From the NCBI GenBank assembly GCA_021299375.1, contig JAJTGR010000064.1, positions 1-43,279 on the forward strand: a stretch of 43,279 nucleotides of DNA. The letters run 5' to 3'. This stretch comes from Gemmatimonadota bacterium (GTDB taxonomy: Bacteria > Gemmatimonadota > Gemmatimonadetes > Gemmatimonadales > Gemmatimonadaceae). The notes under the pieces were generated by a model. It was not told the DNA's origin. It made no database searches and saw only the letters and a program-made list of their open reading frames with translations. This document shows, piece after piece, positions 34,477 through 43,102 of this stretch (position 1 is the first letter of the stretch; each line of letters opens with the position of its first letter). Made by a program: the position numbers and the translations under genes.

Positions 34477-35997
34477 CTACCGGTGATGCCTGATCACCTG
34501 CGTACCTTCCGCAACGAGCCCCTCCACCAGCGCTGCCAGCTGCGCGACGTCCGTCCGCGGATTCATCACCGTCACCCGCAACACCCGCCGCCCGTCGAGC
34601 GTAGTCGCCGTGATCCATCCCCGCCCGCTGCGGTTGTAGCGCTCGCGCAGCGCATCGGTCAGCGCATCACGATCGGCAGCATCGGCACCGGGCGGGTTCC
34701 AGGCAAAGCACAGGATGTTCGACTCGGGCACGTGCAACGGCGTGAACTGTGCATGCGTCGCCAACCGCCCATGCAGATGCACGGCCATGGCGCACAACCG
34801 CTCGTACAGCGCCGCCAGCGCGTCGGCCCCATATCGCTCGAACGCGACCCACACCTTCAGCACATCCGCGCGCCGCGAGCACTGGAACGATCGCGGCCCC
34901 ATGTCCCAGGCCTTGGCGTCCAGGTTCGCGTTGAACAGGTACGGGGCCTGCTGCGCAAACGCGCGCTCCAGGTCGTGCTCCTCGCGCATCAGCAGCAGCC
35001 CGGCCGCCAGCGGCAGCAGCAGCGTCTTGTGCGGGTCCCACGCCACCGAGCGCGCACGCGCGAGCCCGGCCACGCGATGTTTGTGCGCCGCCGACAGCAT
35101 CGCCGCCCCGCCATGCGCGGCATCGACATGCAGCCACAACGGGCCCAGCTCGTCGGCACACTCGTCACAGGCGTCGGCCACGGCATTCAGATCGTCGAAC
35201 GTGCCGGTGCTCGTGCACCCCGCCGTGGCCACCACGGCCATCACGCGCCTGCCCTCGGCGCGCAGCGCCGACAGCCGCTCGCGCAGCGCCGCCACACTGA
35301 GCCGATGATCGGCGCTTGGCACCACCACCACATTCGCCAACCCCAGCCCCATCTCTCCCGCCGCGCGCGACACGGCGTAGTGCGCGTGTTCACCGCACAC
35401 CAGCACCGGCGGGTTTGCCCCCACGCCGTCGCGCCACGCGTTGGGCAGCACCCGCGCCCGCGCCGCCAGCAGCGCGGTGAAGGTGGCCTCGGTGCCGCCA
35501 CTGGTCATGGTGCCACCGGCGCGGGCGTCCCACCCCACCAGATCGGTCATCCACTCGATCACCTGATGCTCGAGCGGCGTGAAGCTCGGCGACATCTCGC
35601 GCACGGCCATGGACTGGTTGAACGCACTCACCACCGCGTCCGTCCACACCGCGGCCGGCAGCGGCGCCGACACCTGGTGCCCGATGTACATGGGGTGCGC
35701 CAGCCGGTTTACATCCTGCAGCAGCAGCGACGACAGCCGTCGCGCGACATCGGCCAACGGGCGCGCGCGCCGCGGCAACGGGGCCGCCAGCCGGTCGGCG
35801 ATGACCTCGGCGCTGTGCCAGGTGGACACCGGCCCCTCGCCGCTCCGCGTCTCGGTCAGGTACTCTGCCGCCAACGCCAGAATGGGCTGCGCCGCCTCGA
35901 GCGTGGTGTCCGACTCGAGCAGCGCCAGCGCGTCGGCGCCGCTGATGGGAGCCTCGATGGGCGGGCCACTCAGCCCCGGGCGGATGTCAGGTGCCAT
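34477..35997 (-). CDS. PLP-dependent group II decarboxylase
   Basis: 506 residues, fold type I. YIGHQVSAPLP, SFTPLEHQVIEWM, MTSGGTEATFTALL (phosphate loop 164-177), EHAHYAVSRAA (stacking His near 204-206), LHVDAAHGGAAML (D292 pairs with the pyridine N), SVAWDPHKTLLLPL (Schiff-base K324). The family includes glutamate, tyrosine, aromatic amino acid and 2,4-diaminobutyrate decarboxylases; the substrate cannot be told from these motifs. It starts 9 nt after the DUF1835 gene, so both form an operon. Confidence 0.88.
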   Translation of the reverse strand: MAPDIRPGLSGPPIEAPISGADALALLESDTTLEAAQPILALAAEYLTETRSGEGPVSTWHSAEVIADRLAAPLPRRARPLADVARRLSSLLLQDVNRLAHPMYIGHQVSAPLPAAVWTDAVVSAFNQSMAVREMSPSFTPLEHQVIEWMTDLVGWDARAGGTMTSGGTEATFTALLAARARVLPNAWRDGVGANPPVLVCGEHAHYAVSRAAGEMGLGLANVVVVPSADHRLSVAALRERLSALRAEGRRVMAVVATAGCTSTGTFDDLNAVADACDECADELGPLWLHVDAAHGGAAMLSAAHKHRVAGLARARSVAWDPHKTLLLPLAAGLLLMREEHDLERAFAQQAPYLFNANLDAKAWDMGPRSFQCSRRADVLKVWVAFERYGADALAALYERLCAMAVHLHGRLATHAQFTPLHVPESNILCFAWNPPGADAADRDALTDALRERYNRSGRGWITATTLDGRRVLRVTVMNPRTDVAQLAALVEGLVAEGTQVIRHHR

Positions 35998-36006
35998 GCC
36001 GCGACC

Positions 36007-37035
36007 TCACGCGCCGCAGATGACGAGCGCATGGCGATGCGGATCCCACCGCCAATGCCGCGAGACGTTGCACTGCACCCCGCCGATCCAGCGATCAATG
36101 CCGTTGAGACGCACATGGTCGGCCCGGTCGCGCACAACATCGTGTCCGAGCGGTGTGAGCTGCACGGGGCGCTCCCAGAAGGCCTTGCCATCGGCCTCGC
36201 GCAGCGGGGCGATGACCCGCGACCCGTTGGTGTGCACCACCAGCGGGTGTGCGCAATCGCTCAGTCGCTGCACATACCACGCAAAGCTCCAGTCGCCAAG
36301 CCAGACCCACGATTCGGCGGTCTGCTGGGCAGCGAAGAGCTTGGCCAGCGTGATGGTGCCGGGGGCCAGCGCTTCGCACAACTGCCGCTCGCTGCGCGAG
36401 AGCCCGGCCTTGGTGTCCGGGTACTCCTCGAGCTGGCGGCGCAGCGCCGCCACGAGGTGGGGCAGCCGCTCAGCGTCGTCGTACGCGTAGGCCCGCGCCT
36501 TGACCTCGAGGTCGAGGCGGTCGGTGATGGCGAGCAGCGCGTCCGGCGTGGCCGCCGTGAACGCCTCCCAGGCTGACGCGGCAATCGCGAGGTCGGAGTC
36601 CTGCATGGGGCGCCGGTTGCGGTACAGCGGCGCGAACTTCTCGGGCGCAAGCGGACCCAGGTAGCAATCGGCCGGCGCGATGGTCAACGCCGGCCGGGTA
36701 TGGGCCGGACGCCCGGCCAGTCGCGCGAGCACCTGCAGCAGCTGCAGCTGGTCGTACAGGTCGGGCTCGAACCAGAGCACGACTTCGTCGCCGGCCCCCA
36801 CCTCGTCGAGCCGGGCATCGCGCTCCTCGAAGTCGGCAATGAGCGCCGACTGGCTCATCCAGCCGCGGCTGGAGAGGAATTCCCCCCGCGCACGGCGAAA
36901 GGCCACGCGATCGCGGTCCGAGGGAACCGGACCATCGTGCAGCAGGTCGCGCCAGGACAGGATGTCGCCGGGCAGCCCCGAGCGGGCGAGCGCCGAGGCG
37001 GCGTGGTCGCCGTTGGTGAGGTGCAGGGTCAGCAT
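36007..37035 (-). CDS. DUF1835 domain-containing protein
   Basis: 342 residues. The start LTLHLTNGDHAASALARSGLPG, then LSWRDLLHDGPVP and DEVVLWFEPDLYDQLQLLQVL, are characteristic of DUF1835. The central part has YLGPLAPEKFAPLYRNRRP, and the C-terminal part ends in RWIGGVQCNVSRHWRWDP. Function unknown. ATG 37035 begins the conserved block. It precedes the PLP decarboxylase in an operon and is divergent from the guanylyltransferase gene. Confidence 0.8.
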   Translation of the reverse strand: MLTLHLTNGDHAASALARSGLPGDILSWRDLLHDGPVPSDRDRVAFRRARGEFLSSRGWMSQSALIADFEERDARLDEVGAGDEVVLWFEPDLYDQLQLLQVLARLAGRPAHTRPALTIAPADCYLGPLAPEKFAPLYRNRRPMQDSDLAIAASAWEAFTAATPDALLAITDRLDLEVKARAYAYDDAERLPHLVAALRRQLEEYPDTKAGLSRSERQLCEALAPGTITLAKLFAAQQTAESWVWLGDWSFAWYVQRLSDCAHPLVVHTNGSRVIAPLREADGKAFWERPVQLTPLGHDVVRDRADHVRLNGIDRWIGGVQCNVSRHWRWDPHRHALVICGA

Positions 37036-37161
37036 GGGTTGACGTATGTTGGTCGTATCTTGTTCGCGAGCGAGCGGTTGCGCCAGTCGGATCCCGCACC
37101 CGGGTCCAACACCGCCGCAACGCACCATCTGCCCATTTCCCTTCGAGAAGGCCGCCGACCG

Positions 37162-38355
37162 ATGCCTGATCCTCGCGTCGTGAGTCCGAATCCCCCGTCG
37201 TTGGTCACGGATGTGCCCGACGCCGCCGCCGGCACGCTCGAGGAGTTCGAACCCGATCCGCTGCTCGACACCGGCGTGGCGATGTGGGCGGTGGTGTTCG
37301 CAGGCGGCATCGGTACGCGCTTCTGGCCGCTCAGTACGCCGAAGCGTCCCAAACAGCTGCTCGCGCTGGTCAACGAGCGGCCACTCATCGCCGAGACCAT
37401 CGCGCGACTGGCTCCGCTGGTGCCCGCCGAGCGGGTGCTGGTCGTCACCAGCGCCGACATCGCCGACGCGCTGCATGAGGCCATTCCCGAGGTGCCGCGG
37501 GCCAACATGCTCGTGGAACCGCGCCCGTTGGGTACGGCCGCTGCACTCGCCTGGGGCGCCCACGAGGTGGCGCGCCGCGCGGGTCCCGACACGGTGTTTG
37601 TGGCGCTGCATGCCGACCTCGCCGTAGGCTACCCCGACGTGCTGCGCGATACACTGCGCCGCGCGGCGGCACTCGCGTCGGCCGAACCGCTGCTGGTGGC
37701 GCTGGGGGCCACGCCCACGCGCGCCGAGACAGGGTTCGGCTACCTCCAGCCGGCGGCGCTGGTCGACCCGATGGTCTCGCGCGCCGAGGGGGGCGCCTGC
37801 CATGTGGACCACTTCGTCGAGAAGCCGAGCGCGGCGCTGGCCGACGTCCTCATCGAGCGGGGCGCCCTCTGGAACACGGGCATCTTCGTGTGGCGCGCCC
37901 GCGTGGTGCTCGAGGAACTGGCCGCCCATACGCGCGAGCTGGAACACGGCCTGCCCAAGCTGGGGACGGGAGACATGACCGCCTTCTCCGAGCTGGTCAC
38001 GTCCATTTCCATCGACCGCGGGCTGCTGGAGCGGAGTGGCAACGTGGTGGTGCTGCCGGCCGACTTCGACTGGGACGACGTTGGGACGTGGGCCTCACTG
38101 CGCCGTGTGCGTGAGCTCGACGACACCGGGAACGGTGTGATGGGCGAGGTCCACTGCGTCGACTCGTCGGGCAACGTGATCCACGCCGACGGCTGTTGTG
38201 TGGTGGCCTACGGCATCTCGGGGATGATCGTGGTGAGCATTCAGGGGCTCACGTTCGTGACCACCCAGGAACGCGCGCTCGAGCTGGGCCCGCTGCTCAA
38301 CGCACTCCCCGGCAGCCTGCGCTTCAATCCCGGTGGGCTGTCCCCGGAGCGCTGA
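37162..38355 (+). CDS. manC: Mannose-1-phosphate guanylyltransferase
   Basis: 397 residues. The nucleotidyltransferase signature is complete (FAGGIGTRFWPLSTPKRPKQ at 46-65), with EPRPLGTAAALAWGA, DHFVEKP, WNTGIFVWRA, and the C-terminal ADFDWDDVGTWASLRRV and GLTFVTTQERALELG. It makes GDP-mannose from mannose-1-phosphate and GTP for glycan synthesis. There is no fused phosphomannose isomerase domain. The 40-residue acidic leader before MWAVVFAGG is unusual; an internal start at ATG 37282 would remove it. Confidence 0.9.
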   Translation: MPDPRVVSPNPPSLVTDVPDAAAGTLEEFEPDPLLDTGVAMWAVVFAGGIGTRFWPLSTPKRPKQLLALVNERPLIAETIARLAPLVPAERVLVVTSADIADALHEAIPEVPRANMLVEPRPLGTAAALAWGAHEVARRAGPDTVFVALHADLAVGYPDVLRDTLRRAAALASAEPLLVALGATPTRAETGFGYLQPAALVDPMVSRAEGGACHVDHFVEKPSAALADVLIERGALWNTGIFVWRARVVLEELAAHTRELEHGLPKLGTGDMTAFSELVTSISIDRGLLERSGNVVVLPADFDWDDVGTWASLRRVRELDDTGNGVMGEVHCVDSSGNVIHADGCCVVAYGISGMIVVSIQGLTFVTTQERALELGPLLNALPGSLRFNPGGLSPER

Positions 38356-38373
38356 CTACGCGCTCGGTCAGCC

Positions 38374-39165
38374 CTAGCCCCCGCGAAACACCGGCGCGCG
38401 TTTCTCCCTGAACGCCGCCATGGCCTCGCGCACGTCGGCGCTCGCGAAGCAGGTCTTGATGTGCGTGAGCTCCTCGCGCAGCTGCGCGTCCAGCGACGCC
38501 TCGCTGCTGCCCAGCATGAGGCGCTTGGTGAGCGCCATGGCCAGCGGCGGACCCGCGGCCAGCGTCGCGGCGAACGTGGCCACGCGGCTCGTGAACACGT
38601 CGTCGGCATACACCGCCGACACGAGGCCGACGCGCTCGGCTTCTTCGGCCGTGATGTCGCGCCCGGTCAGTGCCAGGTCCATGGCCCGAGCCTGTCCTAC
38701 GAGGCGCGGCAGGAACCAGGAGACGCCCGCATCGGGCGAGAGCCCACGGCGCACGTAGCCGGCTGTGCACACCGCGCTGGCCGCCATGAGCCGCAGGTCA
38801 CAGGCCAGCGCCAGCCCGAAGCCGGCGCCAGCTGCCGCGCCATTGATGGCGGCGATGACCGGCTTCTCGCACGCCACGACACCGTGCACCCACCGCCCCA
38901 CCCAGTGGTACGGGTCGAGCGTCGCGGCGCGCGTGGAGCCGAGCCCCGCGGGCTCACTCAGATCGAGTCCGGCACAGAAGCCGCGCCCCGCCCCGGTGAT
39001 GACCACCACCCGCACGGCATCATCGGCTGCGGCCTCGTGCATGGCGCGCGGCAGCGCCTCGGCCAGCGAAGGGTTCACGGCGTTGAGTCGGGCCGGCCGA
39101 TTGAGGGTCACTGTGCACACGCCATCCGGCGACGTGGCGATGAGGAGCGGAGCGGGATCGGTCAC
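38374..39165 (-). CDS. Enoyl-CoA hydratase/isomerase family protein
   Basis: 263 residues from GTG 39165. LNRPARLNAVNPSLAEALP, GAGRGFCAGLDLSEP (oxyanion loop), AINGAAAGAGFGLALACDLR, LSPDAGVSWFLPRLVGQARA, LTGRDITAEEAERVGLVS and FREKRAPVF at the end are standard crotonase features. The catalytic position has Asp in SPDAG rather than the two Glu of classic crotonase, as in PaaG-type isomerases/hydratases. Probable role in fatty or aromatic acyl-CoA breakdown. Convergent with manC, gap 18 bp. Confidence 0.88.
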   Translation of the reverse strand: MTDPAPLLIATSPDGVCTVTLNRPARLNAVNPSLAEALPRAMHEAAADDAVRVVVITGAGRGFCAGLDLSEPAGLGSTRAATLDPYHWVGRWVHGVVACEKPVIAAINGAAAGAGFGLALACDLRLMAASAVCTAGYVRRGLSPDAGVSWFLPRLVGQARAMDLALTGRDITAEEAERVGLVSAVYADDVFTSRVATFAATLAAGPPLAMALTKRLMLGSSEASLDAQLREELTHIKTCFASADVREAMAAFREKRAPVFRGG

Positions 39166-39337
39166 GGGACGAAGGCGTGGCAGGGCGATGAGGCCGGCAT
39201 GCGGTGGTTCGCTCTCACGAACATACCGCGCGTCCCCCACTTCCACCCGTACGGGTCCGCTGACTAGATCACAGGAGCAGTCCCCTCTGCGGCACGCACG
39301 TCGCTCGCCCGACCTCTTCAGTCTCCCTCCCCGTCTC

Positions 39338-39817
39338 ATGGCCAGTTCCCGCTCCGCCACCGCCACTCTCGATGACGCGTCGTTCTCGACGCAGGCGCCG
39401 ATCGCCTGCAGCGACGCGCTGGCCCGCACGGCCGCCGAGACCTGCCGACAGCACGAGCGGCTCTCGAAGCTGATGACGCTTGCCGTGGGCAAGGGGGAAC
39501 TCGGCGCGGCGCACGCGATGGTGGACACGATCGATCTCGCGCTCGCCGAAGCGGTGCAGGAGTTCGAACGGAAGTGCGCCAAGGCACCGGTCTCGGAGCA
39601 GCCCGACGTGCGGATGGCCGCCAACGCGATGTGGCTGTCGGCGCGCGAGTACCTGCGGCGGCACAGCATCGCCGAGCGGGCCTCGCGGCAGATCGGGCCG
39701 GGCGGCGACTCGCTGGGTGACCTGCACTTCGAGTACGAGCTGGAAGCGTCGGCACTGCTCGGGCTCAAGCAGGCCACCGCCTCCTATCAGAAGTTGCGGC
39801 CGGAGACGAAGAGCTGA
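39338..39817 (+). CDS. Hypothetical helical protein
   Basis: 159 residues, soluble and probably all-alpha (CSDALARTAAETCRQHERLS, MVDTIDLALAEAVQEFERKC, MWLSAREYLRRHSIAERASR). No family recognised. ATG 39338 was chosen because upstream in-frame sequence reads as a shadow of the opposite enoyl-CoA hydratase. The stop lies within a 12-bp perfect palindrome (CTGAGATCTCAG, 39814-39825). Confidence 0.6.
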   Translation: MASSRSATATLDDASFSTQAPIACSDALARTAAETCRQHERLSKLMTLAVGKGELGAAHAMVDTIDLALAEAVQEFERKCAKAPVSEQPDVRMAANAMWLSAREYLRRHSIAERASRQIGPGGDSLGDLHFEYELEASALLGLKQATASYQKLRPETKS

Positions 39818-39837
39818 GATCTCAGGGCGCAGGGGTA

Positions 39838-39996
39838 GAACGGAGACGGCGATGGACGAATTGCGACGCCGAGCGACGAAAGCATGGCGAGCACCGAGTA
39901 CGTCATCCGCGGGGTCCATTCGCGCGGAGGGCGTGCTCTGGCGCTCGCCGTCTTGGGTGGCTCAGCGTCTCAATGCCTCTATCGCCGTCTCGGTTC
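39838..39996. repeat. 159-bp imperfect palindrome between convergent genes
   Basis: Two 74-nt arms (39838-39911 and 39923-39996) are inverted copies with about 14 mismatches and one compensating 1-nt shift, roughly 80% identical, around an 11-nt loop (GGGTCCATTCG). The outer ends match best (GAGACGGCGAT / ATCGCCGTCTC), as do the inner CCGCG / CGCGG. GAGAT..CAGGGC-like words occur on both sides (39816-39828, 40028-40038), which might be a decayed target duplication. Options: a miniature mobile element, a large bidirectional terminator, or a structured RNA. Confidence 0.75.
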
Positions 39997-40031
39997 GGCG
40001 GACTGGGTTCTGCGTGGCGTAATCCGGGAGA

Positions 40032-40583
40032 TCAGGGCTCCGGCGACGAGAGTCGAGAGCCGAGCGCCAGGGTGAGCAGCCGCGTGCTCGGTTGCGGGTC
40101 TCGCGTCAGGTACACCTGCAGCGTCTCGATGCGCGCCGGTGCCGTGACGCGCAGCGCCAGCAGTGCACGTTCCCGTTGCGGGGTGAGGGTGGGATAGAAG
40201 CTCAGTGTGCAATGGGGCGAGAACAGAAAGCGCGCCTGCTTGAACGGGAGTCCGCTGCGGGCGATGCGTTCGTGCAGCGTGCGCAGGGGGCCGTGCGGAT
40301 CGAGCGGCAGGGACACGATGTCCGTCTGCATGAACCGGTGCGGAGCCCCGAACGGCAGGGCCATCGGCGCCGTGGTGGCGGCGATGGGCTCGAGCGCCTC
40401 GCGGATGCGCGCGACCGGGGTGTCCGTGGGGATCGGCCCCACCCCGGACGAACCCACCAGGGTGATGTGCGGGGGGGTGAGCCGCGCGAGCTTGGGGTCG
40501 TAGCGCTGCTGGATGGCCCGCACCATGTCGCCGGCTTCCCCGGGAAGCTCGGCCAAGACGAAGATTCCGAAGGACGCCGCCAT
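40032..40583 (-). CDS. 2H phosphoesterase (2'-5' RNA ligase family)
   Basis: 183 residues with the two HxT motifs of the family: PPHITLVG (H39, T41) and SPHCTLSFY (H124, T126), in the expected symmetrical layout. Relatives hydrolyse 2',3'-cyclic or 2'-5' phosphodiester bonds, or act as cyclic phosphodiesterases. TACATT lies 6 nt before ATG 40583, suggesting a leaderless message. Divergent from the DUF2007 operon. Confidence 0.88.
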   Translation of the reverse strand: MAASFGIFVLAELPGEAGDMVRAIQQRYDPKLARLTPPHITLVGSSGVGPIPTDTPVARIREALEPIAATTAPMALPFGAPHRFMQTDIVSLPLDPHGPLRTLHERIARSGLPFKQARFLFSPHCTLSFYPTLTPQRERALLALRVTAPARIETLQVYLTRDPQPSTRLLTLALGSRLSSPEP

Positions 40584-40589
40584 GCAGGG

Positions 40590-40595
40590 AATGTA
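40590..40595 (-). promoter_or_regulatory. -10 box of the 2H phosphoesterase gene, leaderless type
   Basis: TACATT on the minus strand, 6 nt before ATG 40583. No Shine-Dalgarno. Confidence 0.45.
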
Positions 40596-40638
40596 GCCAG
40601 GCCGAGCGGGACACCTCACGGCGGACGCCGCGGCGGCG

Positions 40639-40644
40639 TATGTT
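40639..40644 (+). promoter_or_regulatory. -10 box of the DUF2007 operon, leaderless type
   Basis: TATGTT on the plus strand, 6 nt before ATG 40651. It is placed back-to-back with the phosphoesterase promoter in a 67-bp gap. Confidence 0.45.
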
Positions 40645-40650
40645 CGCCGC

Positions 40651-40917
40651 ATGGGCGAGGCCATGGTGGTGATTCGGGAGTACGTGAACGAGATGGAAGC
40701 CCTCGTGTCACGCAGTGTGCTCGAAGCGCACGACATCCCAGCGGTGGTGCTGCGCGACGACGCCGGCGGCATGCTGCCGGCGATGCGCATGCTCTTCCCT
40801 GTCCGATTGGCGGTGCGGGCGACCGATGCGGTGCAGTCGCTGCGCATTCTCGATGCGCCGTTCGAGGGCAGCATGGATGATGTGCCGTACGGGGCTGATT
40901 CAGCCTCCGAGCCCTGA
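40651..40917 (+). CDS. DUF2007-like small protein
   Basis: 88 residues. VIREYVNEMEALVSRSVLEA, HDIPAVVLRDDAGGMLPAM and LFPVRLAVRATDAVQSLRIL follow the DUF2007 (putative signal-transducing, GlnB-like fold) pattern. Start 40651 is supported by the TATGTT spacing; ATG 40663 is possible. First of three closely spaced plus-strand genes. Confidence 0.78.
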   Translation: MGEAMVVIREYVNEMEALVSRSVLEAHDIPAVVLRDDAGGMLPAMRMLFPVRLAVRATDAVQSLRILDAPFEGSMDDVPYGADSASEP

Positions 40918-40946
40918 CTCGGCCATGCCGACACGGTGAGGCGGCG

Positions 40947-41759
40947 ATGAGCGGCGCATTCGGCGGGCAGGTGGTGCTCATCACCGGCGCGTCGTCGGGA
41001 ATCGGGGCCGAATTGGCGCGGCAGTGTGCGGCCGCAGGGGCCAGGGTGGCGCTGGCGGCCCGCGACGCGGACGCGCTTGCGCGGGTGGCCGAGGAGTGCC
41101 GGACGCATGGTGGCGAGGCGCTGGTGGTGCCCACGGATGTCACCGTGGAAGCGCAATGCCGGGCCATGGTCGACCGGACCGTAGCGCACTTCGGTCGCCT
41201 CGACATGCTGGTGAACAACGCCGGCATGAGCATGAGCGCCCGGTTCGATGAGATCAGCGACCTGTCCATCTTCGAGCGACTGCTTCGCCTGAACGTGCTG
41301 GGCAGCATCTGGAGTACGGCCTTCGCGCTGCCTCACCTCAAGCAGACGCGCGGACGCATCGTGGCCATCTCCAGTCTGGCCGGCCTCACCGGGGTACCCA
41401 AGCGCTCGGCGTATTGCGCATCCAAGCACGCGATGGCGGGGTTCTTCGACGCCTTGCGCGTGGAGCTGCGGGACAGCGGCGTAAGCGTGACCGTGGTGTA
41501 TCCGGGCTTTGTCCGCAGCGAGATCAACCGGCGCGCGCTGGCCGCCGACGGCACGCCGTTCGGTGAGCGTGCCTACCTGCGCCAGCCGCGCGAGGCCATG
41601 GAGACCGCAGCGTGTGCCCGCCAGATCCTGCGGGCCGCGGCGGGACGAAAGCGCGACCTGATCATGACCGTGCAGGGCAAGGTGGGGCGCATCCTCAAGT
41701 GGCTCACCCCGGGCCTCGTGGATCGGCTGGCGTTCAACGCGACCGCCAGCCGACAGTAG
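40947..41759 (+). CDS. Short-chain dehydrogenase/reductase
   Basis: 270 residues, classical SDR: LITGASSGIGAELARQ (cofactor loop), NNAGMSMSARF, ISSLAGLTGVPKRSAYCASKHA (Ser and YxxxK catalytic residues intact), VYPGFVRSEINRRALA. The C-terminal hydrophobic part (VGRILKWLTPGLVDRLAF) resembles the DHRS7-like group. Arg/Asp after the loop (ARDADAL) leaves NADPH likely but unproven. GAGG (40938-40941) is 5 nt before ATG. Confidence 0.9.
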   Translation: MSGAFGGQVVLITGASSGIGAELARQCAAAGARVALAARDADALARVAEECRTHGGEALVVPTDVTVEAQCRAMVDRTVAHFGRLDMLVNNAGMSMSARFDEISDLSIFERLLRLNVLGSIWSTAFALPHLKQTRGRIVAISSLAGLTGVPKRSAYCASKHAMAGFFDALRVELRDSGVSVTVVYPGFVRSEINRRALAADGTPFGERAYLRQPREAMETAACARQILRAAAGRKRDLIMTVQGKVGRILKWLTPGLVDRLAFNATASRQ

Positions 41760-41782
41760 GCCGCTTCCGTCGGGAGGCCGCT

Positions 41783-41788
41783 TAGCTT
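41783..41788 (+). promoter_or_regulatory. -10 box before the Sua5 gene, leaderless type
   Basis: TAGCTT, 5 nt before ATG 41794. The gene could be expressed from it alone or with the SDR gene 34 nt upstream. Confidence 0.4.
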
Positions 41789-41793
41789 TGGGG

Positions 41794-42831
41794 ATGCCGG
41801 TCGTTCCCGTCGATCCTGTCCATCCCGACCCAGCCATCATCACCGACGCCGCGGTACGCCTGCGGGCCGGGGAGCTGGTGGCGTTCCCCACCGAGACGGT
41901 CTACGGGCTGGGCGCCAACGCACTCGACGCCGCGGCGGTGGCGCGCCTGTACGCGGCAAAGGGGCGGCCGGCCTGGAACCCCGTGATCGCCCATGTACCG
42001 GACCACGAGGCGGCTCGGGCCCTCGCGCGGGCGTGGCCCGCAGCCGCCGAGCGGCTGGCGCAGGCGTTCTGGCCGGGTCCGCTCACTCTGGTGGTGGCCA
42101 AGGCAGCCCATGTGCCCGATGTGGCAACGGCCGGCCTCGACGCCGTGGCCGTCCGCGTGCCGGCGCATCCGGTGGCCCTCGCGCTACTGCGAGCCGCGGC
42201 GGTGCCCGTGGCGGCGCCTAGCGCCAACCGGTTCACGCAGGTCAGCCCCACCACTGCGCAGCATGTGGTGCGCTCGCTCGGCGATCGGGTGCCGCTCGTA
42301 CTGGACGGCGGCCCCTGCGCCGTGGGCATCGAGAGCACGGTCGTGGACTGCACCGGCGAGGACGTGCGGATCCTGCGGCCGGGGATGATCGGGCGCGAGT
42401 CCTTGCAGGACGCGTTGGCCCCGATCGGAATCCACGTGCGCCATGGCGCCCGCGGCACGGTGGCGCACGGCGCCACGCAGCTCGCACCCGGTGACGTCCC
42501 ACGCGCCCCCGGTATGGCCGACCGGCACTATGCCCCACAGGCCGAGGTCTGGCTGTTCCCGGCGGAACAGCGCGAGGAGATCGTGAGCGCCCTCAACGAA
42601 CGGGCAACCGGCGGACGGCCGGTGGTGGCGCTGCTGCGGACGGTGACGCTGCCGACGCCGACGCAGGTCACGGCGATGCCGAGCGAGCCGGACACGTATG
42701 CCCGGGTCCTCTACGCGGCGCTGCACGACGCCGATACCGCCGAGGCCGGGCTGGTGCTGATCGAGGCGCCACCGGAGGGCGATGCGGCATGGGACGGGGT
42801 CAGAGACCGTCTGTCGCGGGCGGCGCGGTGA
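41794..42831 (+). CDS. L-threonylcarbamoyladenylate synthase, Sua5 type
   Basis: 345 residues with both domains: the YrdC/TsaC core (about 10-205: ELVAFPTETVYGLGANAL, KGRPAWNPVIAHV, FWPGPLTLVVAKA, VAVRVPAHPVALALL, VAAPSANRFTQVSPTTA, ESTVVDC) and the Sua5 C-terminal domain (about 230-345, beginning PRAPGMADRHYAPQAEVW). It makes threonylcarbamoyl-AMP for the t6A37 modification of tRNAs reading ANN codons. ATG 41794 was chosen over TTG 41788. Confidence 0.95.
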   Translation: MPVVPVDPVHPDPAIITDAAVRLRAGELVAFPTETVYGLGANALDAAAVARLYAAKGRPAWNPVIAHVPDHEAARALARAWPAAAERLAQAFWPGPLTLVVAKAAHVPDVATAGLDAVAVRVPAHPVALALLRAAAVPVAAPSANRFTQVSPTTAQHVVRSLGDRVPLVLDGGPCAVGIESTVVDCTGEDVRILRPGMIGRESLQDALAPIGIHVRHGARGTVAHGATQLAPGDVPRAPGMADRHYAPQAEVWLFPAEQREEIVSALNERATGGRPVVALLRTVTLPTPTQVTAMPSEPDTYARVLYAALHDADTAEAGLVLIEAPPEGDAAWDGVRDRLSRAAR

Positions 42832-42902
42832 GACGACAGGCCTGAGACGTCAGACGGCAGGGGTCGGACGTCTGTCGGGGCGGTACCGACAAGGGCGGCA
42901 CC

Positions 42903-42995
42903 CTGACGGCGTCATGTGTAACGGCGTGAGCGGGTAAGCGGGGACGGCGCAGGGGACGCCTCCACTGATCACGTCGTTAGACATGACGCCGTCAG
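42903..42995. repeat. 15-bp perfect inverted repeat inside the macro-repeat
   Basis: CTGACGGCGTCATGT (42903-42917) and ACATGACGCCGTCAG (42981-42995) flank 63 nt. The same pair recurs at 43136-43150 and 43214-43228. The right arm is itself a variant of the 15-bp unit that follows. Confidence 0.8.
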
Positions 42996-42997
42996 CG

Positions 42998-43102
42998 GTG
43001 CCGTGGTCCGAGGTGCCGTGGTCAGCGGTGCCGTGGTCAGCGGTGCCGTAGTCCGAGGTGCCGTGGTCAGCGGTGCCGTGGTCAGCGGTGCCGCCGTCAG
43101 AC
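42998..43102. repeat. Array of seven 15-bp units
   Basis: Units of GTGCCGTGGTCAGCG alternate with GTGCCGTGGTCCGAG variants; the last unit is degenerate. The pattern starts again at 43231 in the second macro-repeat copy. Units abut directly, with no spacers. Confidence 0.85.

Noticed and set aside
37039-37061. Promoter TTGACG ... TATCTT before manC
   Set aside because: The boxes are only about 11 nt apart, too close for a sigma70 promoter.
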